Below are positions 25,547-34,111 of a DNA stretch of 64,000 nt, piece by piece. The notes beneath the pieces were generated by a model that did no database searches, had not been told where the DNA came from, and saw only the letters and a program-made list of their open reading frames with translations. Source of the DNA: an uncultured Bacteroidales bacterium (GTDB taxonomy: Bacteria; Bacteroidota; Bacteroidia; Bacteroidales; UBA932); assembly GCA_944323505.1 (NCBI GenBank), contig CALUST010000006.1:1-64000 (forward strand), written 5' to 3'. Position 1 is the first letter of the stretch, and every line of letters begins with the position of its first letter. The position numbers and the translations under genes are program-made.

Positions 25547-26578
25547 ATGGACACGAATCTTGCCATTGTAATTCCCGCGTATAAAGCCGAGTTCCTGTCC
25601 GGCACACTATCGTCTTTGGCAAACCAGACAGACAAAAGATTCAATGTATATATTGGTGATGACTGCAGCCCTGCAAATTTGGAAAATATAGTAGCCCCAT
25701 TTCTTGACAAGATGTCAATTAATTACAGGCGTTTCCCACATAATGCAGGCAAAAACGATCTCACAGGGCATTGGACCAGATGTCTTGAAATGATGAACGG
25801 CGAAGAATTCTTCTGCATGTTTTCTGATGATGACATAATGGAGCCGGAGTGCATATCATCACTGTATAAAACCATAGAAACTTACCCTCAATATGATGTA
25901 TATCATTTTGACATTAACATAATCGGCTCTGACAACAGCCTGAAATGCGAATGTCCGGCTTTCCCTCCTGTTATCTCTGCAGAAGAGTTTTTTGAAAAAC
26001 TATACAACCAGACAATTGATGCAAGAATGCCGGAATTCGTTTTCAGAACGGAGCATTTCATAGAGTCCGGCGGGTTTGTCCCATTCAAGAAGGCGTACAG
26101 AAGTGATAATGCAAGTGTCATGTCCTCGGCATCCGGCAAAGGCATCAGGACAATAAATGGCAAGAATGCAAAAGTGCTATGGCGCGATAGCGGAGTAAAT
26201 ATTTCGAGCAGCAAAGACAAATCCCTGATAAATGACATGTCTGACGCAAACATCGCCTTTTTCAATTGGGTCCACTCGTATTTCAGAATACGCAGACTGA
26301 AATATCCGTTAGGACTAAAGACAGATGCCGTCAATGCTATGTCCCCGTTCATAACAACAGCGAAAGGTGTCGAAGGGCTGGATTTCCGAAACGGGGAAGA
26401 ATGTATCATCGCAGAAACTGCTGAAACTTTTGCTGATAGTATGATCATGCTGTCAAGCGATATGGACAAACAACGATTAATCGCAAAAAATGCGCTTGAT
26501 ATGATATATTCAAAATATAACCCTGCCAGACTTTTCAGACAAAGAGCAGAGATTTATGACACTATACAAAAGCAATAG
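25547..26578 (+). CDS. Family 2 glycosyltransferase carrying a GT4-type C-terminal tail (chimera)
   Basis: A 343-residue protein. Residues 1-230 are a GT2 (GT-A) domain: AIVIPAYKAEFLSGTLSSL, IGDDCSPA and the metal-binding FSDDDIMEPE at about 92-101. From residue about 265 the sequence changes to the closing segment of a GT4 enzyme: SPFITTAKGVEGLDF, then EECIIAETAETFADSMIML and a final NALDMIYSKY helix. Such a tail normally closes a GT-B protein and makes no structural sense after a GT-A domain. It therefore looks like a fusion by deletion between two glycosyltransferase genes. The GT2 catalytic residues are intact, so activity may be retained. DNA is A+T-rich like the previous gene. Confidence 0.82.
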   Translation: MDTNLAIVIPAYKAEFLSGTLSSLANQTDKRFNVYIGDDCSPANLENIVAPFLDKMSINYRRFPHNAGKNDLTGHWTRCLEMMNGEEFFCMFSDDDIMEPECISSLYKTIETYPQYDVYHFDINIIGSDNSLKCECPAFPPVISAEEFFEKLYNQTIDARMPEFVFRTEHFIESGGFVPFKKAYRSDNASVMSSASGKGIRTINGKNAKVLWRDSGVNISSSKDKSLINDMSDANIAFFNWVHSYFRIRRLKYPLGLKTDAVNAMSPFITTAKGVEGLDFRNGEECIIAETAETFADSMIMLSSDMDKQRLIAKNALDMIYSKYNPARLFRQRAEIYDTIQKQ

Positions 26579-26590
26579 CGTTCTTTCTGT

Positions 26591-27580
26591 ATGACCGACT
26601 CAAAATCAGTATCAATCGTAATACCCGTCTATAACGCTTCTGAATATCTTTCAGAAACGGTGGAATCATTTCTGCGGCAGACATACGACAATTGGGAAAT
26701 GATTCTGGTCAACGACGGGAGCACTGATGACAGCCTTGACATCATCAAGAAATATTCAGCGCAGGACAGCAGGATACGTTATATCGACAAACAGAATGAG
26801 GGTATTTCAAAGACAAAGGAGGCAGGATTAAGGATTGCGACCGGGGATTATCTCCTCTTTTTCGACAATGATGACATAATTTACCCTGAAGCCTTGTCTA
26901 CCCTGGTGAATATTGCCGAAGCCAATGACGCGGACATTGTCGCGACCCCATTTTATCTGTGGTATGAAGACGGGCACAGGGAAAAGTCCAAAAGGCTTGA
27001 CTTCGACGTCATCACAGGAGCCGGATATCTGAATATGCTATTCTGCGACAAGGCGCACTGGCCTTTGTGGGCTAATTTCATGAAGATGGAACTGGTCCGT
27101 ATGGCTGATGTGGATTTCAACTTCAGGCTGGGAATCGGGGAAGACATGGTGACACTCGCCCAGATAATCAGATCCGATTCCAAAGTCGTATCATGTCCCG
27201 TACCGCTTATCGACTACAGGATGAGAGCGAAATCCGAATCACATAAGATATCAAGGCAATTCTACAATGACTACCGCGAATGCCTGGCGATATCTGACAG
27301 GCTGCTCGCTCCAACGGAAATATACTGGCACGTCAACAAAAGCATAGAGAAAGCATATATCCAACGTTGCCTATACGGTATTTTCTGGGGATTCGACGAT
27401 ACTGTGGAAGAGGATCTCAAGTCTGCGAGAAAAATTCTCTTCCGCCACCCTTCTGCATGGAAGATGCTGGACAAGGAGATGAAAAAGATAGTGAGACAAT
27501 ATCTGATATGTCCACGGAAAGCGATAGATACTGCACATGCCATTGCCCGGCAGAATGCAGGAAAAGAGTATAACATGTAA
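26591..27580 (+). CDS. Glycosyltransferase family 2 protein
   Basis: A 329-residue GT-A enzyme. SIVIPVYNASEYLSETVES opens the nucleotide-binding domain, LVNDGSTDDSLDII follows near residue 40, and the DxD-type metal motif is FFDNDDIIYPEAL near residue 95. GEDMVTLAQII near 185 carries the likely catalytic base. The C-terminal 100 residues are helical and basic and may contact membrane or acceptor. It lies 12 bases after the chimera and 17 before the next GT4 gene, so it is in the same operon. The sugar is unknown. Confidence 0.9.
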   Translation: MTDSKSVSIVIPVYNASEYLSETVESFLRQTYDNWEMILVNDGSTDDSLDIIKKYSAQDSRIRYIDKQNEGISKTKEAGLRIATGDYLLFFDNDDIIYPEALSTLVNIAEANDADIVATPFYLWYEDGHREKSKRLDFDVITGAGYLNMLFCDKAHWPLWANFMKMELVRMADVDFNFRLGIGEDMVTLAQIIRSDSKVVSCPVPLIDYRMRAKSESHKISRQFYNDYRECLAISDRLLAPTEIYWHVNKSIEKAYIQRCLYGIFWGFDDTVEEDLKSARKILFRHPSAWKMLDKEMKKIVRQYLICPRKAIDTAHAIARQNAGKEYNM

Positions 27581-27597
27581 TTAAAATATATAATCAA

Positions 27598-28764
27598 ATG
27601 AAATTAGTATTCTTGTCTCATAGCAGTGAGCCGATCGGGGGGGGAGAGAAATGCCTCTCTAACCTCATAAAAGGAATAAAGGCTATCCACCCTGGCTGGG
27701 AACTGTATCTGATTACACCCTCTTCCGGGACAGACAGGCTAGCTGATGAATGCAGTAAATACCTGAGCGGACGCAAGCGCATATCCGCCAGAAGCTGGGC
27801 CATTGAAAAATCGCGCAAAAATCTATTCAGGAGAATCAGTTATATTGTCCGATTGATAAGCAAGAGCGCAATTCTCATATCCTATATGAAAAAAATCCGT
27901 CCTGACTATTGCATGACAAATACCAGCGTCGTTCCCTATCTTGCGCTGTCAAGCAAGATAATGGGAATACCTCACTGCTGGTTCATACATGAGATCCTGG
28001 CATTGACCTGGAGGAACCAATGTTTCATATTCGGAGATGACAATACATATAGATTCATCGGAAAATTCTCTTCAACGATATTGGTGCCATCGGATTACAC
28101 CCGAAAATTCTATATAGGGAAGAATATCAGTCCGGACAAGATAAAAGTCATCAGACAGGCAGTCGAGATCCCGCAGCATGACAACGATGTCGCAAGGACC
28201 GACAAGCGTTATACTGTAATGTCTGTCGGGGTATATGACTCAAACAAAGGGCATCTGGATCTGCTGAAAGCCGTCAATATCCTGACAGACGAAGGTATTG
28301 ACATTCATTGCATCATTATCGGATATGATCCGGAAACAGGATATAAGGACATCCTTGACAGATACGTCAAGGAAAAGAATCTTGCTTCCCATATCGAACT
28401 GCGTGATTTCACTGATGACATCTTTCCCGTATACAAAAAAACTGATGTGGTAGTATCATGCTCAAGAATGGAGACGTTCGGACGTACAATTGCCGAAGCC
28501 CGCATTTGCGGGCTGCCTGTCATAGCGGCAAAAGCCGGCGCCATCCCGGAACAGGTCAACGACGGTATTGACGGATTGCTGTTCGAGCCCGGAGACATAG
28601 CCGGACTGGCACAAAGACTCAAAGAATGCAGCAATGCAGAATACAGGAAGCGGCTTTCAGACAATATCCCGGCTGATCTTAAAGCAAGATTCAGCAAGGA
28701 GAGGTTTGCATCTGAATTCTGCAGACTGACAAAAACAGAAAAAGAACACGAAAATTTACAATAG
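27598..28764 (+). CDS. Glycosyltransferase family 4 protein with an 8-G tract near its start
   Basis: A 388-residue GT-B enzyme. The N-terminal loop SSEPIGGGEKCLSNLI is encoded through a run of eight Gs at 27637-27644. A WFIHEILAL segment follows near residue 129, YTVMSVGVYDSNKGHLDLLKA near 205, and the donor site VSCSRMETFGRTIAEARICGLPVIA near 285 with the E-x7-E pair. The frame is intact in this sequence. Slippage in the G-run at codons 13-15 would truncate the protein, so its expression could be phase-variable. It is the last gene of the A+T-rich block; a separate promoter-like site follows. Confidence 0.9.
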   Translation: MKLVFLSHSSEPIGGGEKCLSNLIKGIKAIHPGWELYLITPSSGTDRLADECSKYLSGRKRISARSWAIEKSRKNLFRRISYIVRLISKSAILISYMKKIRPDYCMTNTSVVPYLALSSKIMGIPHCWFIHEILALTWRNQCFIFGDDNTYRFIGKFSSTILVPSDYTRKFYIGKNISPDKIKVIRQAVEIPQHDNDVARTDKRYTVMSVGVYDSNKGHLDLLKAVNILTDEGIDIHCIIIGYDPETGYKDILDRYVKEKNLASHIELRDFTDDIFPVYKKTDVVVSCSRMETFGRTIAEARICGLPVIAAKAGAIPEQVNDGIDGLLFEPGDIAGLAQRLKECSNAEYRKRLSDNIPADLKARFSKERFASEFCRLTKTEKEHENLQ

Positions 28765-28839
28765 TACAACCCGCAGGACATAATGCCTGCAAGATCAAGA
28801 AACCTCCCGATATTACTGACGGGGAAAGGTATTTTTTTA

Positions 28840-28847
28840 TAAATTTG
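28840..28847 (+). promoter_or_regulatory. Promoter -7 element upstream of the GT14-like pair
   Basis: TAAATTTG matches TAnnTTTG. No clear TTTG is found 19-21 bases upstream. The ATG at 28870 lies about 22 bases downstream, which favours it over the GTG at 28858. Confidence 0.4.
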
Positions 28848-28869
28848 TCCGATATATGTGATCCACGTC

Positions 28870-29757
28870 ATGAACCGTCACGCGTATCTTATTCTTGCAC
28901 ATAGCAATTTCCGGCAGTTGCGCAAACTCGTGGAACTGCTCGACGATCCCAGGAATGACATATACATACATGTCGACAGGAAGGCCGCATTCGACAGACA
29001 ATGCCTTGACAACGCATGCAGGCACTCACGTCTCGTCATCCTTGACAACAGGATGAAAGTCAACTGGGGAGGAGTGAGCATAATGCGAAGCGAGATTGCA
29101 TTGTTTGAGAAGGCTTCATCCTCCGGAGAATACCGGTATTATCATCTGCTGTCCGGGATGGATCTCCCGATAAAGAATCAGGACACGATACATGATTTCT
29201 TCGACAGGCATCCTGACAGGCAATTCATAGATTTCTGGCCTATGACACCGGATACGGAATCAAGGGTCAGGCTGTTCACCCCATTCCCTGAAGGGGAGAG
29301 GAATTTCATTGTACATGCCATCAACAAGACATTCAGGAACATCGCCTTGAAATGCGGATTCACTATCAACAAGGACGTCGATTTCAGGTACGGCTCACAA
29401 TGGTGCAGCCTTACCGGCTCTTTTGTGGAATATGTGCTTTCAAGGAAGGCATGGCTTGAAAAGACCTTCGCCCATGCCATCATCTGTGATGAGATTTTCA
29501 TACCGACCCTCGTATGGAACTCCCCGTTCAGGGATGAGATATTCTCCGGCAGTGACGGCAATCCTTGCAATATGCGTCTCATCGACTGGACAAGAGGCGG
29601 GAGCATAAGGCATCCGTGGACATTCGTGTCCGATGACTATGAGCGCATCATGGCATCGGAATGTCTCTGGGCAAGGAAATTTGACGAAAGGAAGGATCCC
29701 GCAATAATCGACATGATATACGACACATTGAAACCTGCTGCAAATCATGGGAAATAA
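28870..29757 (+). CDS. Core-2/I-branching-type glycosyltransferase (GT14-like), first of a tandem pair
   Basis: A 295-residue protein of the beta-1,6-N-acetylglucosaminyltransferase superfamily. It opens NRHAYLILAHSNFRQLRKLV, then DIYIHVDRKAAFD. The family core VNWGGVSIMRSEIAL lies near residue 65, followed by YYHLLSGMDLPIKNQD near 97. The C-terminal half has DEIFIPTLVWNSPF and RHPWTF, typical of bacterial members. GT14 enzymes are metal-independent and usually make branches with UDP-GlcNAc or UDP-Xyl; the donor here is unknown. About 70% of the first 120 residues match the next gene by hand count, so the two arose by tandem duplication. I chose the ATG at 28870; a GTG at 28858 is in frame. 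Confidence 0.88.
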   Translation: MNRHAYLILAHSNFRQLRKLVELLDDPRNDIYIHVDRKAAFDRQCLDNACRHSRLVILDNRMKVNWGGVSIMRSEIALFEKASSSGEYRYYHLLSGMDLPIKNQDTIHDFFDRHPDRQFIDFWPMTPDTESRVRLFTPFPEGERNFIVHAINKTFRNIALKCGFTINKDVDFRYGSQWCSLTGSFVEYVLSRKAWLEKTFAHAIICDEIFIPTLVWNSPFRDEIFSGSDGNPCNMRLIDWTRGGSIRHPWTFVSDDYERIMASECLWARKFDERKDPAIIDMIYDTLKPAANHGK

Positions 29758-30673
29758 TCAGAATATGACCGAAGTCCAGCCAAAGATGAAGAGGCACGCC
29801 TACCTCATACTTGCACACCATCATTTCGGACAGTTGCGCAAACTCGTGGAACTTCTTGACGACCCGAGAAACGACATATTCATCCACGTCGACAGAAAGG
29901 CCGTATTCGACCCTGAAGGATGGAAAGATGTATGCAGATACTCAAGGCTGGTGTTCCTTGAAAACAGATTGCGGGTCAATTGGGGCGGAGTCAGCATAAT
30001 GCGCAGCGAGCTTGCGCTGTTGCGAGAAGCCACCTCCAGCGGGGAATATGACTATTACCATCTCCTCTCCGGGATGGATCTCCCTATAAAGGGACAGGAC
30101 GAGATACATGACTTCTTCGATGCACACACCGGGACAGAATTCCTCAACTACTGGAAATTCAAGCCTACCACCGCTTCCAGGTTCCATTACTACACCCTGT
30201 TCCCGGAGGGGGCTGGACACTTTGCGACGAACCTGATAAACAACATCTTCAAGGGACTGCAGATGGCTGTCGGCTTCAAGATAAACAGGGACGTGGACTT
30301 CAAGTTCGCATCACAATGGTTCAGCATCACTGATGCCCTCGCAAGATATGTCATCTCAAAGGAAGACTGGCTGGAAAAAGTGTTCCGTCACACAAACACC
30401 TGCGATGAGATTTTCCTTGCGACACTCGTTTGGGACTCTCCTTTCAGGGAAAAACTGTATGTAAAGGAGCCCGTCGAAGAACATGTCGTCAATGAAAGCA
30501 ACATGAGGTTCATTGACTGGACCAGAGGAGAAAGCATCCGTCATCCTTGGACTTTCCGCATAGGGGACTGGGATCTGCTGATGAGCGTACCGCATTTCTG
30601 GGCCAGGAAATTCGATGACAATGTCGACAATGAGATCATTGAAAAGATATACGGCACACTATTGAAGAAATGA
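29747..30673 (+). CDS. Core-2/I-branching-type glycosyltransferase (GT14-like), second of a tandem pair
   Basis: A 308-residue paralogue of the preceding gene, with RHAYLILAHHHFGQLRKLV, IHVDRKAVFD, VNWGGVSIMRSELAL and YYHLLSGMDLPIKGQD in the same order. Differences concentrate after residue 125, where acceptor contacts usually lie, and include an inserted acidic stretch near residue 243 (VKEPVEEHVVNES). This suggests divergence in acceptor or linkage rather than simple dosage. The ATG at 29747 overlaps the end of the first copy by 11 bases. An ATG six codons later would also serve. The stop overlaps the next start by four bases. Confidence 0.87.
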   Translation: MGNNQNMTEVQPKMKRHAYLILAHHHFGQLRKLVELLDDPRNDIFIHVDRKAVFDPEGWKDVCRYSRLVFLENRLRVNWGGVSIMRSELALLREATSSGEYDYYHLLSGMDLPIKGQDEIHDFFDAHTGTEFLNYWKFKPTTASRFHYYTLFPEGAGHFATNLINNIFKGLQMAVGFKINRDVDFKFASQWFSITDALARYVISKEDWLEKVFRHTNTCDEIFLATLVWDSPFREKLYVKEPVEEHVVNESNMRFIDWTRGESIRHPWTFRIGDWDLLMSVPHFWARKFDDNVDNEIIEKIYGTLLKK

Positions 30674-31443
30674 CAATGTCCGACAGCATTATATTCATAT
30701 CAACAGTCAGGGATTTCCCTCTATACGACAGACTGGTACGGGAAAACAGGCATAACAGCCAGGCGGGATTCGTATACTATGACAACCGCAGTGAGAATAT
30801 CGGGATATCAGAGAGGTACAACAGTTTCCTTGATTCATGGGATTTCAGCAAGCCGGCATGGTTCATATTCTGCCATGAAGATTGGGAGACCGGGGAGGAT
30901 ATAGCCAGAAGGCTGGAATCTCTCCCAAAAGAAAACCTGTACGGACCGGTCGGGGCAAGGACAATCATATCGGGAGACAACATATATCAGTTCGGCATCG
31001 GGACATGCAGACAGTCAGACCGTAACGGGGAACGGCTGAGGACTGAGAAAGGTCTGCTGAAATCAGGAAGAGCAGACACATTTGACTGCCAATGTCTCAT
31101 TGTCCATTCCTCCATTATAGAAAAATACGGTCTCCGATTCGACACGGCACTCACATTCGATCTGTATGTAGAAGATTTCTGCATAAACGCATACGAGAAT
31201 TTCGGCATAAGGTCAATGATTCTGCCATTGAAATGCAGACATTGGTCTTACGGAAATATCTCTGACAGGTTCTTCAAGATGCTTGACTATGTATCTTCAA
31301 AATACAAGGGGATATATACGACAATTGCAGGCAGAAGCATAATCGGCAACAGCAACGGTAAAAATCCTATCTGGTTCGGAAGATTCTTCCTGAATCATCC
31401 TGAGAAATACCTTATTCTGCACAAATTCAGAAATATTCTCTGA
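30670..31443 (+). CDS. Putative glycosyltransferase, Glyco_tranf_2_5-like
   Basis: A 257-residue protein with IIFISTVRDFPLYDRLVREN at the start, RYNSFLDSWDF near residue 49, then the characteristic WFIFCHEDWETGEDIARRL and LYGPVGARTI. CQCLIVHSSII and FDLYVEDFCINAYENFG follow. The HEDW and D-x-Y-x-E-D pattern resembles the GT2-like family PF13712. Substrate is unknown. It is coupled to the preceding gene by an ATGA overlap. Its 3' end overlaps the end of the opposite-strand RgpF-like gene by 17 bases, so this is the last gene of the plus-strand glycan run. Confidence 0.75.
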   Translation: MTMSDSIIFISTVRDFPLYDRLVRENRHNSQAGFVYYDNRSENIGISERYNSFLDSWDFSKPAWFIFCHEDWETGEDIARRLESLPKENLYGPVGARTIISGDNIYQFGIGTCRQSDRNGERLRTEKGLLKSGRADTFDCQCLIVHSSIIEKYGLRFDTALTFDLYVEDFCINAYENFGIRSMILPLKCRHWSYGNISDRFFKMLDYVSSKYKGIYTTIAGRSIIGNSNGKNPIWFGRFFLNHPEKYLILHKFRNIL

Positions 31444-32269
31444 ATACTTTTGTCCGCAGATATTGCATATACCGTATGGCCATCCTGAACGGATTCGAAG
31501 AGAGGAACCGGGAGACATACTCCTCTCCCCATGTCCTGCGGGCATCCTGCAGTACGGCTTCACGCAAAGCACTGTCAGCATGGTCCAGCACATACTTTAC
31601 CTGCGCTCCGAGAGAGCCGTTATGGCGTGTGAATGATGATTTCTTGATGAACGGCAGGCCTGCCTTGTAGAGGGACTTCACACTGTTGTATATCCTCTTG
31701 CCTCTGACATTGCAGAATGCACTGACTGTATGGCCGTTCTGCCTCAACTGCCAGGAAAGCCCTGTCTCATAGACAGTGCATACCGCCTCCTTGGTCTGCT
31801 GGCGGGTAATCCCGTCCATGAAAGTACAGAACCAGGCTGACATGAACACTGCCGGACGGAAACCCATGAACCATGACTGGAGATGCGGAGAGCGCCTGTC
31901 CGGATTAAGGACCATGGAAAACGCATCAGTGCCCTTCTGCTCCATCGATTCAAGATATGACCCTATGTCATGGAACGGACCGAAAACCGAGTCGTTGACA
32001 AGATAGCAGAAGTCATAGGACGACATATCGAGTGCCTCCCTTGCCCATCTGAAAGCCCTCTTGTACGAGCCGAAATCATATTCTCCATGCCGTTGCCCCT
32101 CAGAGGCCAGGACCAGAGGAGACAGTTTCTGCAATTCGGCCCCGCAGCAGTCGCTGTCCATGACGGCAACGACATCCCCATACCGGTGAAGTTCCGTGAC
32201 ATAATATATCAATGACGGGCCGATGACACCTTCTCTGTCATATCCGGCAAGCAGGAAAAGCCTTTTCAT
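31427..32269 (-). CDS. RgpF-like rhamnan/polysaccharide synthesis protein
   Basis: A 280-residue protein with LFLLAGYDREGVIGPSLIYY, then VVAVMDSDCCGAELQKL, EYDFGSYKRAFRW and YDFCYLVNDSVFGPFHDI. This sequence order is that of the RgpF family (PF05045), where S-x-D-x-G-SYK and NDS-x-xGP motifs recur. In streptococci RgpF adds rhamnose to cell-wall rhamnan; many Bacteroidota use relatives for other surface glycans. No dTDP-rhamnose genes are in the window. It is the last gene of a three-gene minus-strand unit, one base after the Caps_synth-like gene, and converges with the plus-strand cluster. Confidence 0.8.
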   Translation of the reverse strand: MKRLFLLAGYDREGVIGPSLIYYVTELHRYGDVVAVMDSDCCGAELQKLSPLVLASEGQRHGEYDFGSYKRAFRWAREALDMSSYDFCYLVNDSVFGPFHDIGSYLESMEQKGTDAFSMVLNPDRRSPHLQSWFMGFRPAVFMSAWFCTFMDGITRQQTKEAVCTVYETGLSWQLRQNGHTVSAFCNVRGKRIYNSVKSLYKAGLPFIKKSSFTRHNGSLGAQVKYVLDHADSALREAVLQDARRTWGEEYVSRFLSSNPFRMAIRYMQYLRTKVFREYF

Positions 32270-32270
32270 A

Positions 32271-33182
32271 CTACAGATACATCTTCATCATCACATCTGC
32301 AAAACTGCCGGGCACAGGATGCTTTGCGGAAGATGACTTGTATTCGGTCTTCTGAAATATGGCAGCCGATGTTATCTGCCTGAATATCTTCTCATCAAAA
32401 GGGCGGTCCTTATATCCCCACCACAGTTCATGGGTCGGGTCCTGTACGATATGAGGCATCCTTTCAAAATATTCCTTTGCCCTGGCATTGCTTTCAACGG
32501 CCTTCCTGAAAATCATCTGATGGATAAAATAGTCCAATGCAGAATCCTCCCTGCGCCAGTATTCCAGAATCGCAGCTCTCCAAACCTTCACAATATAGTT
32601 ATGCCTCCTTGCCCTGAAAAAACAGTTCTGCACAAACGCATAGCTTCCGGGCAATGTATCCCCGCTCAGATATATGAAGAAATCCTCATCCAACAGCCAT
32701 CCGGGCAGAGGAGAAGTGACAAATGCCGTGGCATCAAGCCATACGCCCCCATATCTGTACAGAAGTTCGACCCTGCATATATCCGCAAAATGAGCCGGCT
32801 TTATCCTGCCCTTCTCCCATTTGCGTCTGATATAGTCAGGGAGTTCTATCCAGTCCCATATCGTCCCGGCATCCAGCACGACCAGTTCCTGGGTGCAATT
32901 GTGTCTGATGCTCCTGAAGCAGGCCTTCACAATTTCTGGGGCATTCTCCTCGCCCTGAAGCCATATACTGAAGATACGGCAGTTGTCGCCTTCATCAGAG
33001 TCGCAGGCGTCCTCCTTCACAGAAGAGATTGTCTCCATATATGAATCAAGATACCCGTCCACAGCCTTCCGGATTGTCTCCTCCCTCACTTTTTTCCTCA
33101 ATCCCTTGTCACGCGACAGATAATTGAAGACATGTCCTTTGAAAACAATCGCCAAGCCGGCCTTTAACCTGTGAATGTCCAT
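32271..33182 (-). CDS. Capsular polysaccharide synthesis glycosyltransferase (Caps_synth / GT32-like)
   Basis: A 303-residue protein. The middle has IFSIWLQGEENAPEIVKACF near residue 70, ELVVLDAG, then AHFADICRVELLYRYGGVWLDATAF at about 138-162. The latter carries the DxD-type sugar-nucleotide motif (WLDA) typical of GT32 and PF05704 transferases. The N-terminal 60 residues are basic and helical. The C-terminus has HELWWGYKDRPFDE. Relatives add hexoses or GlcNAc to capsule or LPS glycans. It sits between two RgpF-like genes on the same strand, with gaps of one base on each side, so all three are one operon starting at 34029. Confidence 0.85.
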   Translation of the reverse strand: MDIHRLKAGLAIVFKGHVFNYLSRDKGLRKKVREETIRKAVDGYLDSYMETISSVKEDACDSDEGDNCRIFSIWLQGEENAPEIVKACFRSIRHNCTQELVVLDAGTIWDWIELPDYIRRKWEKGRIKPAHFADICRVELLYRYGGVWLDATAFVTSPLPGWLLDEDFFIYLSGDTLPGSYAFVQNCFFRARRHNYIVKVWRAAILEYWRREDSALDYFIHQMIFRKAVESNARAKEYFERMPHIVQDPTHELWWGYKDRPFDEKIFRQITSAAIFQKTEYKSSSAKHPVPGSFADVMMKMYL

Positions 33183-33183
33183 A

Positions 33184-34029
33184 TTATTGCAGAGTAAATT
33201 TCAATCCAAGCAGTCTCAGCACCTTCTTTCCCTCATATCCTTCCCTGTCAAGGGAAAATATATTTCTCAGCAAGGGCGAAACGAGGCCGTTTATGAACAA
33301 ATAGAATGCCGTCAGGCGGTCAGAGCACAGGCATTCAGTATGATATCCGGATATCCCGGCTGACATTGAGAGAATGCGTTCATAGACGTGTGACATCGAA
33401 CCTTTGGAATGAGAAAGTGTCTTTCCTGAGAACATCTGCTCGCAGATATTGTCTTTCTGCAGATATGAAAAAATCTGTGCCCTGGCGATAAAGATAGTGC
33501 CGACACAGAAATGACGGTCATTCACAGCCATGCCGATTCTCGCAAGTTCATCATCAAGCATCCACCCGTCTTCTGCAGTCCAGTTGATGGTCTCCAGCCA
33601 CAGCATCCGGCTGCATACCAGACCGGTCTCCTTATGTCTCTCGAATATGCCGAGCATTTTCCTGAACTGAGCCTCATCCAGAAGCATGGCGTCGACCAGG
33701 CTGTCACGCCACGCAAAGCCTTTCAACTTGAGTCCATGCGTCTTGATCACCGATCTGCTCTTGGTGTGGAGCTTCATGACCAGGTCGTAATCCGCGAGAT
33801 TGACGGACTTGATGATGCTGATGAACGGCCAGATGTCGTAGCCTATATTGTCTGTCTCCACAAAGTGCGCATCCGGCTTGACCGCGCGTACAAGACTCAT
33901 GGTCACAGGATTGAGATTGTTCATGGTGACATACAGGTCCCAGTCGCACCCGTTTATGTTGGCAAGTTTTCCGACAAAATACTCCGTCTGGTCATGATAA
34001 TAGATATGAAGATGCACAAGAAGTCTCAT
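33184..34029 (-). CDS. RgpF-like rhamnan/polysaccharide synthesis protein
   Basis: A 281-residue RgpF-family protein: LLVHLHIYYHDQTEYFVGKL opens it, then DLYVTMNNLN, a DNIGYDIWPFISII segment near residue 79 and YDLVMKLHTKSRSVI near 98. These match the first half of PF05045 more closely than the partner at 31427-32269 does. GTIFIARAQIFSYL lies near residue 195. This is the first gene of the minus-strand glycan operon. A minus-strand TAGATTTG-like -7 element lies about 30 bases upstream, back to back with the promoter of the acyltransferase gene. Confidence 0.83.
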   Translation of the reverse strand: MRLLVHLHIYYHDQTEYFVGKLANINGCDWDLYVTMNNLNPVTMSLVRAVKPDAHFVETDNIGYDIWPFISIIKSVNLADYDLVMKLHTKSRSVIKTHGLKLKGFAWRDSLVDAMLLDEAQFRKMLGIFERHKETGLVCSRMLWLETINWTAEDGWMLDDELARIGMAVNDRHFCVGTIFIARAQIFSYLQKDNICEQMFSGKTLSHSKGSMSHVYERILSMSAGISGYHTECLCSDRLTAFYLFINGLVSPLLRNIFSLDREGYEGKKVLRLLGLKFTLQ

Positions 34030-34062
34030 GTCTGGATAGAATTATCTTGCAAATCTAATATT

Positions 34063-34094
34063 TTTGTTCCGCTGTTGAAAATAAATTATCTTTG
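34063..34094 (+). promoter_or_regulatory. Promoter of the acyltransferase gene
   Basis: TTTG at 34063-34066, a 20-base spacer and TATCTTTG at 34087-34094 match the Bacteroidetes consensus. The ATG is at 34112. A reverse-strand TAGATTTG (about 34050-34057) serves the opposite operon. Confidence 0.7.
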
Positions 34095-34111
34095 GAAGTT
34101 ATTTTGAAGCA

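Noticed and set aside
24263-34029. Invertible promoter flanked by inverted repeats, as in phase-variable Bacteroides capsules
   Set aside because: I looked for short inverted repeats around the promoter regions at 24.1, 28.8 and 34.0 kb and found only leader hairpins; no invertase gene is present.
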